Positions 9,463 to 22,511 of a stretch of 64,000 bases of DNA are shown piece by piece. The translations under genes and the position numbers were made by a program. Under the pieces are notes generated by a model. That model was not told the DNA's origin. It ran no database searches and was given only the letters and a program-made list of their open reading frames with translations. Numbering within the stretch: the first letter of the stretch is position 1; the number at the start of each line of letters is the position of its first letter. The stretch comes from Vitrella brassicaformis (taxonomy: Eukaryota; Sar; Vitrellaceae): the NCBI GenBank assembly GCA_001179505.1, contig CDMY01000263.1, forward strand, positions 1 through 64,000, in the 5' to 3' direction.

Positions 9463-12400
9463 ATGTTTCCGGAGTGGGCGAAGCAATGGGGGTGTTTGCA
9501 GTCGGTTCAGGCGCTGCTCAAGGCCGCCAACTATCCCTTTGGCCTCGGCAGGCAGGGGTCCATCCACGAGCATGGCGAGAAGTTCCGAGCGATGGTGCTC
9601 AAGGAGCAGTACATCAAGAAGGGCCCTTACTGCTCCAACTTTATCAAGACGTCCAAGTATGAATGGTGGAATTTTGTGCCAAGTAAGCCAATGGGTCGAT
9701 GAATGGGTGGCTGAGTGTGTGTGCGTGTTTGTGGGTGTCTTGTGGGACACCTGCATGCATGTGCACGGGGCGGCGTGATGCGCATCTGCCGACGGACGGG
9801 CTGCTTGTGTGTGTCTGTTTGCAGAGTCTTTGTTTCATTTGTTTCGGCAAATTGCCAACTTTTACTTCTTGATCATTGCCATCCTCCAAACAAGTGGGCA
9901 GATCACACATACCCACCTCCCAATCACAGTGCTTCTTCCATCTCTCTCTCCCTGTCTGTCTGTCTGTCTGTGTGTGTCTGTGTGTCTTGTGTGTTCAGTC
10001 CCCGACATCTCTCCCCTGCAGCCCTTTTCTGCGTGGGTCCCCCTGTTGTTCGTGCTGTCGGTGTCGATGATCCGAGAGGGGTCAGAAGACATCGTAAGCA
10101 AAGCCCAAACGGACAGAAACCCACACAAACCGCCCATCTGCCTTTGCATGAGTGTGTCTGTGGTCTATGTGTGTCAGCGGCGTCACCGGTCTGACAGGCG
10201 GACCAATTCGCAGAAGACCAGGGTGCTCAGGGACCAGACATGGGTCGAGACCAGATGGTACGTACGTATGCACGTGCTGCGGATGGATGGACTGACTGAC
10301 TGACTCATTGATTGATGCTTCGTTATCATTTGCTGGTCGCAGGCTTGATGTTCAAGTGGGGGATATCATCCAGGTCCTCGGGAGAGAGGTGCGCAGCGTT
10401 ATGAGTACATAGCCACTTATCGGAGTGTTGCGCACGCTCACATCTCTATCTTTCTGTCTCTCCGGTGATGATGGATCAGTCTGTGCCGGCGGATTTGATC
10501 CTGCTGCAGTCGTCGACGTCCGACGGCAAGTGCTTCATACAGACAGCTTCGCTCGACGGGTGTGTGACTCTTACATACCTCCCGCGAGCAGAGAGAGAAA
10601 TCGGATTGTTGGTCTGTTGTTTGTTTGTGTGTCCTTCTGTGTGTGTCACTGTCTGGTCTGCAGTGAGACGAACCTGAAGCCCCGGTCCGTGCTGCCTCAG
10701 GCGGTAGACATGAACAACAATCAGCTTGTCGGTACGCAAAGCAACCAACCACCAAACACATACAAAGTGTGTCGACTGACTGATTCGTTGACTGATCGAC
10801 CGACTGTTCAGGTCTCCGCTTTGAGACGGAAGAGCCCCGAGGCTCTCTGGAGGACTTCGACGCGCGGCTGTACCTGCCCACGGCATCGTCGCCCGAGGAG
10901 AGGTACCCCGTCACCATCGAAAACTTCCTCCCCAGAGTGAGCATACACAGCAGCAGAAAACCATTCGCACGCATCGCATCCACTTGTGTCTGTGTCCATC
11001 ATGGGTATGTATGTGTTTAGGAGTCTTACCTTCGCCACGTCGACTGGATATTGGGAGCAGTCGTCTTCACCGGTGGGTCCGCACAACCACACACACACGA
11101 GACAGACAGACAGACAGACAGGCAACCAACACACTCACTTTGCCATCTTGATGCCTGTCTGTCTGTGTCGGTGCAGGTCACGACACGCGCGTGATGAAGG
11201 GCCAGGCTCCTCCGCCGCAGAAGCTGTCTGCGATGGACAGGATGGTCAACAGGCTGGTCCTCAGCATGATGATGTTCCAGGCATGCGTGTGCGCCACTCT
11301 GGCATTCCTCAACTTCGCTTGGCACGTAAGCAACTCCCGGACCTGCCTTCATGCGTGCCGGTCCCTTGTGTGTGTCGCTCACTCACACACACCCGTGTTG
11401 TGTTGTGTTTTGTTGTGTTGTGTGCAGGAGCGGAATCGGGATGGTTGGTATTTGGACGACGGCCTTTTTGAGTTTAAGCTAGAGGGTATGGATGTATGGA
11501 TCCGATCCGCACTTGGGACGAGTGGTGGTTGTCATATGTTGGTTTGGTTCTTTTCCTGCTCGTTGGTTGACATGGTGCAGATTACGCGACGCTGACGTTT
11601 TGGTCCTATGTGCTGCTGATGAACACCATGATCCCCATTTCGCTCCTGGTGTCCATCGAAATGGTCAAATTCGTCCAGGCGCTCTTCATCGGTCGGTTCG
11701 GTCGATGCGCACACAAACATGCACACACCAGGCACACATAGGGACCGAAGCATATTATGTTCCTTCCGGCTGCATGAATCGAATCAGGGTGGGACATCCA
11801 GATGATGTACATCGAGACGGACAGATCAGGAGGAGCCACAAAGCGGGTGGGCCACCACACACACCAGGCACACGAACTTGTGTGCGACCATGTGTGTGCC
11901 CCGCTGTCTACAGTGGGCTTCCTGGTCGACATCCACACTCAACGAGGAGCTGGGTCAGGTGCGGTACGTCTTCTCCGACAAGACCGGCACACTCACCACC
12001 AACATGATGGAATTCAGAGCTTGCACCGTCGGCAAAAGGAGGTACACACCCACACATCCATGGAACCATCCACAGCACACACAAGCACCCATTCACGCGT
12101 GTGTGTAGATATGGTATGGGTGGAGAGGAGAGCACCTTCACGCCGATGCCGCGGACGTACAGCGACGACCAGCGGCGGGCGTCACGCCTCATGGACATCG
12201 CACTCGGCTTCGACGACTCGTGGCTCATCAACGGTACACACACATATACATATACACTCACCTTGGTAACGATCCACATCAACACACATCATGCATGGCT
12301 CGTTGGTTGTGTGTCAGACCTGACGACTGAGCGTGCTTTGGACGAGCGGATGGACCTGGGCAACGGTATGGTGTTGACGCACCACAGCCAGGTGGTGGAG

Positions 12401-15400
12401 CACTTCCTCCTCTGCATGGCCCTCTGCCAAGACGTCACACCTGAGGGCGACCAGGGCTTCCTCATCTACTCGGTGGGTGGGAATTGGACACATGCCCCCC
12501 ACACAGAAAAACAGATGGGTGTACAAGTGTGTGTCTGTGTTTGTGGTTGTCCAGGGTTTGTCCCCTGATGAGGTGTGCCTGGTCGATGCAGCGAGACAAA
12601 TGGGCTACACATTCTGGAGTGAGTAGCAATCACATATCAGACACACACACACACATTCTACATCTGTGCTTCGTGTGTGTGTTGCAGGGCGGACAGACGA
12701 GCACCTAACGCTACAGATCCGGCACGGCTCCAAAACCAAGGAGTTCGACCTGCTGCGGCTGATCAAGTTCTCCAACTCCAGGAAACGATCCTCCGTCATC
12801 GTCAGGGACCCAGACACACAAATCATTACGCTCTACAGCAAAGGTGAGTATACACACAAGTCCATCCATCCATCCATCCATGTATATGTACGTGTTGATG
12901 CCTACAGGTGCGGATGACGTGATGCTGCCGCAGTGCCCGGCCCATTTGTCCCACTTTGTGCCGCGCATCGAGGCTGCGGTGGACACCTACTCCAAGCTGG
13001 GCCTCCGCACTCTCTGCCTCGGGTGCAAAACCATCGAAGTAAGACACACTGACACACACACGACCCCTTCACGTGATAAACACACAGGTGGAGAAAGCAA
13101 TGCATCCACCTGCGTGTATGTGTCTGTGTGAACAGCCCAGCTATTGGGAGGAGTGGAGGAGAAAGGCTCAAGGTGGGTGAGAGTTGGTTGATCCATGCCA
13201 CACTGCTCATACTCGCGTGCGTGTGTGTTGGTCAGTTGCCGGGACGATTTTGGAGCCGAAGGAGAAGGACCGGCAGCTCAACGACGTATGCACTGCACAG
13301 ACGCAAACACACGCACACACATATCCAGATGGACTCCCGTGTAATGTAAATGCGCATCTCTTTCTCTCTGTGTGTGTGTTGATCTGACCCATCGCACCGA
13401 TCAGTTGTACAGTGAGATCGAGTTGGGTTGCATGTTGCTGTCGGCCACGGGCACTGAGGACAAGATCCAAAACGGCGTTCCCGAGTGCATCGAGCGACTC
13501 AGGATGGCTAACATATCCGTCTGGATGATCACCGGTCCGGTAGTGCCAACACATGATCCGCCAGCACAGCACGGCAACACACACACACGTACACGCGTCG
13601 CTTGCCGTTGTCTGTTCCCTTTTTGCTGTGCAGGTGACAAGCTCGACACAGCAGTGGAGATCGCCAAGTCGTGTCGGCTGCTGGACATGCAGGAGATGCG
13701 CGTCGACATCGTCGACGCGCCGAACAAACACCAAACCAAGTGAGGGACCACACCGCCACCAACCAACCAACCACCACACGGCACGGACAAGCATTAATTA
13801 TACCGCAATATCGTCATGTCTGTCTGTTTGCAGGGCGATACTGATGCCATTGCGCCCAGCTGATGACGGCAAGTACGCCATAGTGATCAGCGGTCGGTCG
13901 CTGGAGCAGGTGTTCCGGGACCCTGAAATGACCGAACACTTCTTCCACCACACTGTCTCGTAAGCAAAGCAGCCAAACACACACCATGCCATGCACACAT
14001 GTACTTCTTTCTTGCCGTTGCATTCAGTTGTGCGGCCGCTGTGGTTTGTCGCGCAACGAAGTCGCAGAAGGCCGAGGTCGTGCACCTCATCAAAGTAAGC
14101 AGGGAGGCATGGAGGGATGGAGGGATGGAAGCAGACGGACATCGAATGCGCGTATGGTGCGTTGCGTTGCGTGTGTGTGTGTCGATCAGAGTCGCATGCC
14201 TGAGGTGATAACTCTGTCCATCGGGGATGGTGCCAACGATGTGCCAATGCTCAAAGTAAGTCATTTAAATAAGGAGAGGAAAGAGACACCTGACCTGCAC
14301 GGATGCATTCCTACATCTCTGTGTGTGTGTGTGTGTGTGTATATGTGATTTGTTGGTTTCAGGAGGCGCACGTTGGCATCGGCGTCTTCGGCAAAGAAGG
14401 TGAGGAGCCTGCCGACCCGACTCGACCTCCCAGTGGACGGACAAGCCTGGCTTGACACACACTATCTTTGTGCCATGCATGCCTCTTGAGTGCAGGCAAC
14501 CAGGCTGTGCAGAACAGCGACTACGCCATTGCACAGTTCAGGTTCCTGGAGAGGCTCCTCTTCGTCCACGGACGGTAAGTAAATGAAACAACGAATGAAT
14601 GAGGCCCACATGCACGGACACACACACACTGGTGTGCGCCTGCAGGTGGTCGTACGTTCGTTTGGCCAAGCTGATATCCTATTTCTTTTACAAGAACATC
14701 ACGTATACCGTGCCGCAGTTCCTTTTCGGATTCTACTCGGGTCTGACAGTGCAGTGGACACGGACACAGACGGGGACACCTGTGCAGTGCACAAGTGTGT
14801 GTGTGTGGTTGGCTTGGCATGCAGCCTATTCTGCCAAGTCGTTTTACGACGACTGGTACATCGCCACCTACAACTTCCTCTTCACCTCTCTGCCCGTCCT
14901 CGCCATGGGCATGTTCGGTCAGCAACACAACACCATCACATCACACAGCCGGCCATGCAATCCATTCGTTGATGTGATGTGATGTGATGTGATGTGTGTG
15001 TGCAGAGCAGGATGTGAATCCCGACATGGGCGAGGAGATCCGGCGAGAGTATCCGAAGTTTTATTCGGTTGGGCAGCGCAATCTGCTCTTCAACCGTCAC
15101 TGTATACTGCTCTCGTGGACACAGGTACCGTACCACGCAGACAAACAACGACCGCAATACGGCTGGCTGCTCACGGCCGCCATGTGTGTGGTTTGGTTTG
15201 GTTTGCAGGGTTTTGCTCATTCGTTTGTGTGTTTCTTCATCGCCATGTACGGCCTGGGCGACATCGTACACTACAGGGGTCACACCGAAGGTGAGGTACA
15301 CACAGGCATACCAACATAGAGAGATAGCACATGTTGATGGATGGAGGGATGGATGGGTGTGTGGGTGTGTTTGTGTGGATTCTCAGACTTTTGGTACCAC

Positions 15401-15830
15401 AGTTTGTTGACTTACATGTCGTGCGTGTGCGTCGTCACCGTCAACGTTCTCATACGAATGAGGTGCATGGGGTGGGAGGGAGGGGGAGATGACCACATAC
15501 ATATCATCCATCCACCTAATTGACAAACGAGTATGCCTGCCCGACCCGACGTGTGTCTCCCGGCATATATCAGGCACTGGTCGTGGATCTTCATTCTCAC
15601 AATCGTTGGTACGCCTCACACACACACACGTGATGTGTGTGTTCGCATACCTTTGTGTTCATTCACCGTCCTCGTGTGTGTGTGTGTGTGTGTGTGTGCA
15701 GCCTCCATTTTGGTGTATTTCTTTTGGATGATGGTGTACGACCTAATCGACTTCAATACCGCCTACCGACACGTACATACCCACTTCGGAATGTTGACAC
15801 ACACACAGACGCCCAATCCACGACCTGCGT

Positions 15831-15863
<33 letters not shown>

Positions 15864-16568
15864 CAGGCGACCGCTTTGGTGCAGCTGCCGTCCTTTTGGC
15901 TGAGCTTCCTCCTCATCCTCGCCGTCACGTCCATGTCCCACTTCGGTACGCACCGATATCTCACACACACACACAGACACTAACAGCTACACCTGTATGT
16001 ATGTATGGGTGTGTTTTCTGTTTGTATGGGTGTGTTGTCTGTTTCATGCAGGCTTCACTTCCTATATGCGGTGGTTCCACCCCACGGTCGTGGACGTGTA
16101 CCAAGAGCTGCAGCACAAGGAGCGAAGAGAGCAAGCCAAAAAGGGTACGGTACGCAAGACGAGACAGCACAGCACAGCAACGAAGATTTCCGTGCTCTCT
16201 CGACCGCTGTCCATCATTCAGAGGGCGATGAGGAGCCGCCCACGATGCTCGGCAACATGGCCCCCTTCAATCGTGGTCTGTCCGAGGTGACGGTCGACAA
16301 CCCCAACGACACGACCCACACGTCATCCCACACGCACCCGAGCCACCCAAGCCACCGTATGCGGCCTCCCCCGCCCTTCAACGGCGACAGGTGCCGCACC
16401 GACATGGACGGCATGGGCGGGCCGGAGGACGACCTCAATGAGGGAAACGTCAGGGTCAAACCCCTCTCGGAACTGCCTGTCGGTGGGGAGGGAATCGGAG
16501 CTATCTCGCCGGGACCAGGTCTGTCTGTCAGAGGCAAGACAAAGAAACACAGAGAGACGACCAGTTGA
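9463..16568 (+). CDS. P4-type ATPase (phospholipid flippase), ~27 introns
   Basis: An aminophospholipid-translocating P-type ATPase that would move phospholipids from the outer to the cytosolic leaflet of plasma, Golgi or endosomal membranes. The order of motifs is complete: [17 protein letters not shown] near the N terminus; the actuator motif DGET split by an intron (10557/10663); TM4 with [11 protein letters not shown]; the phosphorylation site DKTGTLT at 11977-11997; KGADD in the nucleotide domain (intron at 12843); TGDK split by an intron (13531/13634); [11 protein letters not shown] (about 14224-14256); then [20 protein letters not shown] opening the C-terminal membrane domain. Further TM exons run to about 16100, followed by a Pro/His-rich cytosolic tail ending in TTS with the stop at 16566-16568. 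P4 enzymes usually need a CDC50 partner; none is seen here. Introns are small, with strong CA and TG arms. Confidence 0.93.
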
Positions 16569-17634
16569 GTATTCTCGATGGATGTGTGTGTGTGTGTGTG
16601 TATGTTGTATGGATGTGTGGGTGCAGTATGGCCCAGGATTGGTGTGGGTGCCGAGAGTTCACGGGGGAGGGAAAGGGACGACGGCGGCCTGGGACTCACA
16701 TGAGCACGCCATGGGCGTGGCGTCTCCGCTGTGTAATTCATTCTTTTCTTTCTTTGCTGACTGACTGATGCTGTCTGTTTTCTTCTGCTTCACTTGCTCC
16801 ATGTCGATCTCTCTGACGCCGGCAGCAGCTGACTTGCTACGCAGCTGACTGTTTGGCGGACCATAGATGGATGCACACATAGTGGAGACGCTGCCTGCCT
16901 GTCTGTGTGGCTGACTGAGGCCCTAGCCACCTCATCCATCCATCCATCCAGGTCAGGCAGCCGGCCACGTGAGCTGAGGGACATCTTGTTTTGGTGCGGG
17001 CTGGGTTGTTCCCTCCTTGACTTACTTACCTAGGCAGGCAGGCAGGCAGGAATGCAATGCTGCATGAATGCATGACCGCATGGCATGAATGTGCTACTCC
17101 TTCCATCCATCCATCCATCTGAGTCGCTCGCTCGCTGTAATTGTCGATGAATGAATGAACGAAGATGTCTGTCTGACTCGTCCCTCCCTAACGCTGTGGA
17201 TCGAGGTGATTGACTGAATGTATGAGGGATGGATGGTGTTCATCATCCAATGAATATATAAAGTGTCCGTACTTACCATCATGCAGAAAAGCAATTAAAC
17301 TCACTCAACAGATGAATGTAGCCGGCTGCCGGATGCGATAAAATGCACTCACACAGACAACAGATACACAGAATTACTGTATACACACCAAGGAAGGATG
17401 GTCTAAAGAGCGAGTCGACCACACCAGAGGCACTGTGTCGCCGCACATAGACACACAGATACACAGACAGTCCATGTGCCCTCTCCTTCCCTTCCCTCTG
17501 TCTCTCCCTCTCCACCAGCCATGACGCACACCGCCAAAGATACAGCACTGACCTACACTGACTGACCTACACTGACCTGCCTGCTCCTCCCCAATCCGTC
17601 AGCCAGGCAGGCAGGCCTCGGAACAATCACTCAC
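16569..17634. other. Intergenic spacer between convergent genes
   Basis: This region lies between the 3' ends of the P4-ATPase and BTB-TLDc genes. It contains ATCC, GGCA and GAATGA short tandem repeats and no exon that I can support. Confidence 0.5.
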
Positions 17635-18327
17635 TCAGCCACTGCCGGTCGACGTGCTGGCCGACGCCTGAAAGCCAACCAGGGAGGTCACAGGAAACCA
17701 AAATGAACGAAATTTAGTGAACCCAACTTCTCTCCTGTCTGGCTTCCGTCTCATCCAGCTGTCTGTCTGTCTGCCTCACCCGCTGCAGTGCGTAGATTTC
17801 CATGTCCACACACGTGAAGGTCTGCGCAGCAGCCAAGGTGGGCCCATCCGCTGGTGTCGTCGTAGCTGCCTCTGTATGTCTTGCCGGTGGGCAGCTCGTC
17901 TCTCTCCATCCACTGGCTGCAGCGACGCAGGTCCCCGGCCGGACGACCATCCGGCCCCCCGATCCCCAGCCACAGGCGGCCGCCACCGATGGCCACATAG
18001 CCGGCCACGGCAACACCGTTGGTGGCCTTGACTGCCCCCTGTGTGCGGGCGACATTCACATACTGCTGGTCGTCCGGCACTGCGATGTGTGTGATGCCGT
18101 CGGCCTCGCTGAAGGCGCCACACACCGAGTAGAGGGCCAAGGGGCACTTGGTCGTCTCCACGGCCGTGGCGTCAGCCGGCTGCTTGAGCTGTCCGTTGAG
18201 GTGGGCGGCGATGACGTGGTCGCCGGTGTCCTTGATGACCAGCAGCAGAGTGGTGGCGGTGCCCACCTTGGCCAGCATGGTGGGGTACATCCAGCCGTCA
18301 CACGCACCCCTGACACACAGCCACACA

Positions 18328-18362
<35 letters not shown>

Positions 18363-19621
18363 CGACTCAGTGACATCACCACTGCTTCTGTCTGTGTGCT
18401 GGTCACACACTTGTAGAGCAGCTTCGGCGTCGCATTGGCATTGCCCGTCATGTTGATGAGCTCCTGCAGCTTCGCAGCAGACAGGACGGGCTCGGCCGGA
18501 CGAGTCGTCGATACCTGCAGACAGACAGACAGACAGACAACGGTCCATCATAGACACATTAACTCAGCCCCCCTTCGTCGATGTCTGACTGACCTCATAC
18601 ACCTCCAGCCGCTGGGCAGTGAACAGATGGCTGCCCGCCAGAGTGGCCCGTCCGGTGGTGCTGCTGTAGCCGCCCAGGTATGTCTTGCCGGCGGGCAGCT
18701 CGTCCCTCTCCACCCAGTGGCCGCAGCTGCGCATATCGGGGCCCGGACGACAATCCACCCCATACCCCAGCCACAGGCGGCCACCGCCGATGGCCACATT
18801 GCCGCTGCTAACACCGTCGCTGCCCTTGACCGCCCCCTGTGTGGCGGCGACCTCCACAAAATGCTGGTCGTCCGGCATTGCGATGTTGACGATGCCCTCG
18901 TCCTTGAACGCACCACTGATGGAGTAGAAGGTGGTGAGGCGGCCGGTGCGCACCGCTGCTGTGGGGTCGGATGGCGCGATGAGGGGGCCGTCGATGAGGC
19001 ATGCGAGGATGTGGTGGCGAACCTCACTCTCATCACACGTGTTCGATGACTGACATGGTGCTGGCGAAACGGCCCAGACCCGAGAGAAAAAGCCCGTCAG
19101 CCAAGCGCGCAAAGCTGGCAACAGAGAGGCTGCTCGGGAGGTGAGTCGCGTCCATGACGGAGAGACGGGCCCACACTCAGCTTCGATGACGAACAGCAGG
19201 CCGCCTTTTGCACCCGCCACTCGGTCGAGCAGAGCCTCGTGCGACCAGCCATGCTGAGAACTCCTGACGCACCCACACACATGAGCAGATCCTGTCTGTT
19301 GTGTGTTCTCATTCTCTCTGCTGCGAGTGCTCACCTGAAGAGGCGGCGTATGCGGCTGTGGGATTTGCCGATCATGGTCAGGTACACACACTCCATCAGG
19401 TCGTACATCTCAAAGGCACTCAGCAGCTGCGGCCAGTCGTCGGCGATGGGGAGGGCCGTGACGGCCTCGGGGGCCAGGCGACGGCGGCGGACGAAATCCA
19501 CGACCCTGTGAGAGAGCCAGGCCAGGCCACCCACAGATGCCCTCTGTCTGCCTGTGATGTGTCGCCTTACTTCTCGAAGGTGGCCGTCGGCACACTGTCG
19601 TCGGTGACGGGTGCCGCAAAC

Positions 19622-19655
<34 letters not shown>

Positions 19656-20347
19656 GAGTCCATACTGCGCCGTTTCCCTCCTCCTCATTTGCCCCAACTC
19701 ACTCGGTGAATCGTCTGCCGAAGGTGTCGAGTCCCGCCAGAGTGGCGTCCGTCGTGGAAACAGTCGTGCCATGGACAACGGCACTCAGCACCTTATAGCC
19801 GCCCGTCCCTCTGGCCGCCGATGACTTGATGAAGCGGCCCATCACCGCCATGAAGTTCTGGAAGGCCTCACTGCCCTGGTCGTTCTGTGGCGTCATACTG
19901 AGTGTCGTCTTGGCGAAGAACAGGTCGTGGTAGAAGGCCTTGACGGGGCAGTCGTCAGAGAACAGCTTGATGTCGTCGATCCAGCCCGCCTTGAGAAAAC
20001 CCAACTTGACATCCAACCTGACACACACAGATGGAGAGAGTCAGACACGCGGCCAGTGGATGGATGTCAATCAAACAACATGGGCTGCTTCCCGCCCACC
20101 AGATGAAGTAGTGCGGGTTTGCGTCGATGAAGGTGATGCCGTCGGTGTCCTCGAGCAGCGACTCATCAAAGCGGTGAAACAACACAGCCAGGCGTGTGTC
20201 CTTGAGGCCATCTTGCAGCAGCACTTCACGAGGGAACTCCATGGTGCAGCCGCCCACGTTGATCCGCCAGGGCTTGTCTGCTTGAGTGCCGCTGCTTTCT
20301 GGCGCGTCCTTGGCAGTGACAGGTGGCTCACCGGAGGGATCCTTCAT
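17635..20347 (-). CDS. KCTD-type BTB (T1) protein with two TLDc-like domains
   Basis: The start ATG is at 20345-20347. The first exon gives a T1/KCTD-type BTB fold: RINVGGCTMEFPREVLL, then ITFIDANPHYFIW, which runs across an intron into LDVKLGFLKAG. A helical linker follows, ending in SAFEMYDLMECVYLTMIGK. Two related modules come next, each with IAxPDDQxxVxVAxTQGAVK, then IGGGRLWLG and GKTYxGxY; they resemble TLDc domains (LLLVIKDTGDHVIAAHL opens the second). BTB/T1 domains usually oligomerise or act as CUL3 adaptors, and TLDc domains are tied to oxidative-stress resistance and V-ATPase regulation. The likely last exon (17635-17670) encodes ASASTSTGSG. Reaching it in frame requires correcting a one-base insertion at 17840-17842 relative to the first module (see findings); read literally, the protein stops at about 17751. 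Confidence 0.75.
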
Positions 20348-20568
20348 GGCTGAACCTTTTTTCCTCACGCAGTGGGATGATTGATGGTAGTGAATGTCGA
20401 AAGCAGCCGGCTCGTGCTTCTTTGAAGAGGCTGAATCAATCGTCGAACGTCACTCATTCATTCGCGCTGATCGTGATGGAGGCGAGCTCGCGGGAGAAGC
20501 AAATGAAAAGCACGGCAAGCGAATATCATTCCTCCGTTGCCGATGATCTTGATTAGGACAGACAAACG
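20348..20568. promoter_or_regulatory. Divergent promoter with GCGAGCTCGC box
   Basis: This 221-bp spacer separates the BTB-TLDc gene (minus) from the class V PLP enzyme (plus). It contains the perfect palindrome GCGAGCTCGC at 20482-20491, a symmetric version of the AGCTCGC word seen in the other divergent spacers. The promoter role is inferred. Confidence 0.5.
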
Positions 20569-22511
20569 ATGACCTCTCCGCACGCTCGACGTGATTTTGG
20601 GTCTTTCCACTCATCGAATGGTACGGATACACAGACTGGATAGCATGGCAAGATCTCTTCAGCCACTACAGCATATGTGCTGCGTTGCATTCAGTCGAGG
20701 AGCTCCTTGCCGTCCCTGTATCAGAGTGGCGGCGGCTGCTGCCCTTCCCCGACCCCGCAGAGGCCTTCTTCATCAGTGGGGCTGCACACCAATGCGACGC
20801 CAGCACGCTGAAGGCCACACATTTCTTCTTGGAGGAGGAATTCACCTTCATCAATCACGGGGCGTTCGGTGCGGTGCTGCGGCCGGTGATGGCGCAGGCC
20901 ACCGCGTGGCGGGAGCACATGGAGGGGCAGCCCGTCCGCTTCGTCGACCGCCGATTCTTCCTGCACTATGTCGATGTCGTGCGGCAGATGGCGACCTTTG
21001 TCGATTGTGACCCTCGCGGCCTCGTGCTGGTGCCGAACGCGACGACAGCCATCAACACGGTGGTCAGGGGGCTGGTGGATAGGGGGCTGCGGCGGGTGAT
21101 CCATCTGAATGTGACGTATGGGGCCACGATGAAGCTGCTGAGGTCACTCGAGAGCGTGGAAATGCACCAGATCGACGTGACGATGCCGATTGTGTCACGG
21201 GAGGAGCTCATGGCGGGTCTGGAGCGCCAAGTGAAGGACTTGTATGACTCTGTCACCGAGGGCGGGACCACTCTATTTCTCATCGATGCCATTCCTTCCA
21301 ATCTGCCTGTGGTCTTGCCGCTGAAGGACCTCATCTCGATGGCCAAAACAGTGTGTGGCGAGGGCCTTCTGACACTGGTGGATGGTGCCCACCTGCTGTT
21401 GCAGACGGACCTGCGGATTAACACCATTGGGGCCGACTTCGTAAGTGGAGCTTATCAGGCCGGGTTGGACCACTTAGTCAAGAGTCCAAAGTATTCTCTC
21501 ATGTGTGTCTGTCAGGTGGCGTGCAACTGCCACAAGTGGCTGTGTGGTGCCAAGGGGTCGGCCTTTCTCTACGTGGCTGAGCCGCACCGGCAGCACATGC
21601 GGCCTCTGGTGGCCTCGCATGGATACCTCTCAGGATTCTCGTCAGCTTTCGCATGGACCGGTCCGCGCAGCCCGTAGACCAGACAGATACGAACCAATAG
21701 AATGGTCGTTCATGCTGCTGTTGCCCTGCCCTGCCCTGCTGATGTGTGTGTTTGTGTGCAGGCCTGCAGGACGTCGGTGCATACCTGTCGCTCGATGCAG
21801 CACTGGTGGGTAGGGGCATGGCATAACAAGGCATCAGCCGCTCAGTGCAGCAATGTCTGTGCGTGCGTGTGTGACTTCGAATGCGTGTGTGGTGGCATCA
21901 GGCATTTTGGCGAAGGATGGGCCCCCCTGCCGTGCGCGTGAGGCTCCACGGTCTCCTCGATGAGGCCACTTCGCTCCTGACATCATCCTGGCGCACATCC
22001 CTGCCAGTGCCAATTGACCTGCTCGCCACCATGGCGCTTGTCGAGCTGCCCCGAATCGACACGGCCACTCTGCGGCGGCACGTGTCGTCATACGGGGTCA
22101 ACCGAGATGCTTTCGACAGCTGTGCTGATGACGTGCGTGTGGGCGAGCTGCCGGAGGGAGACGGGATGGGGAGAGTGTATGAGTATGCTGACGCCGAGAG
22201 TGTGCAGAACTACCTTTATTGGGCGGAGGGCATCGAAGTGCCTGCAAAGAGTCTGCAAGGGTGCCTGTATGTGCGTATATCGGGTAGGGTCAGTGGGAGA
22301 GAGGGAGGGAGGGAGGGAGGAAGGGAGCGGCCAGTAGGCAGGCGTGCGTGTTGGTTGGTACTCCCTCTCTGTATCTGTGTGTGTCTGTGTGTGTCTCATG
22401 TGTGCAGTTCATGTGTACAACTGTCTGGACGACTATCGGCGGCTGGCCGATGCAGTAGCGAAGCTTTATTGGCGGTGTGAAGCTCTCCGGCGGAAAGACG
22501 GAGACCCATAG
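20569..22511 (+). CDS. Class V PLP-dependent aminotransferase-fold enzyme (isopenicillin-N-epimerase / cysteine-desulfurase-like)
   Basis: A pyridoxal-phosphate enzyme of fold type I, class V. The sequence shows FINHGAFGAVLRPVM (the family opening), VLVPNATTAINTVV, LVDGAH with the cofactor-binding Asp (21381-21383), and NCHKWLCGAKGSAF with the Schiff-base Lys at 21534-21536. Further exons give SAFAWTG joined to LQDVGAYLSL, then LLATMALVELP, and a closing VYNCLDDYRRLADAVAKLY. The start is inferred: ATG at 20569 with a short exon to 20620, a 74-bp intron, and re-entry at 20695 in the correct frame, because the long second exon has no upstream ATG of its own. The stop is at 22509-22511. The exact reaction (desulfurase, lyase or epimerase) is not determinable from these motifs. 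Confidence 0.85.

Noticed and set aside
19623-19653. Long CA run as an independent regulatory repeat
   Set aside because: On the minus strand it is the TG-rich 3' arm of an intron of the BTB-TLDc gene.
20685-20700. Start of the class V enzyme at the TTG at 20685
   Set aside because: Nuclear genes use ATG; a short upstream exon from 20569 splices in frame through GT-AG.
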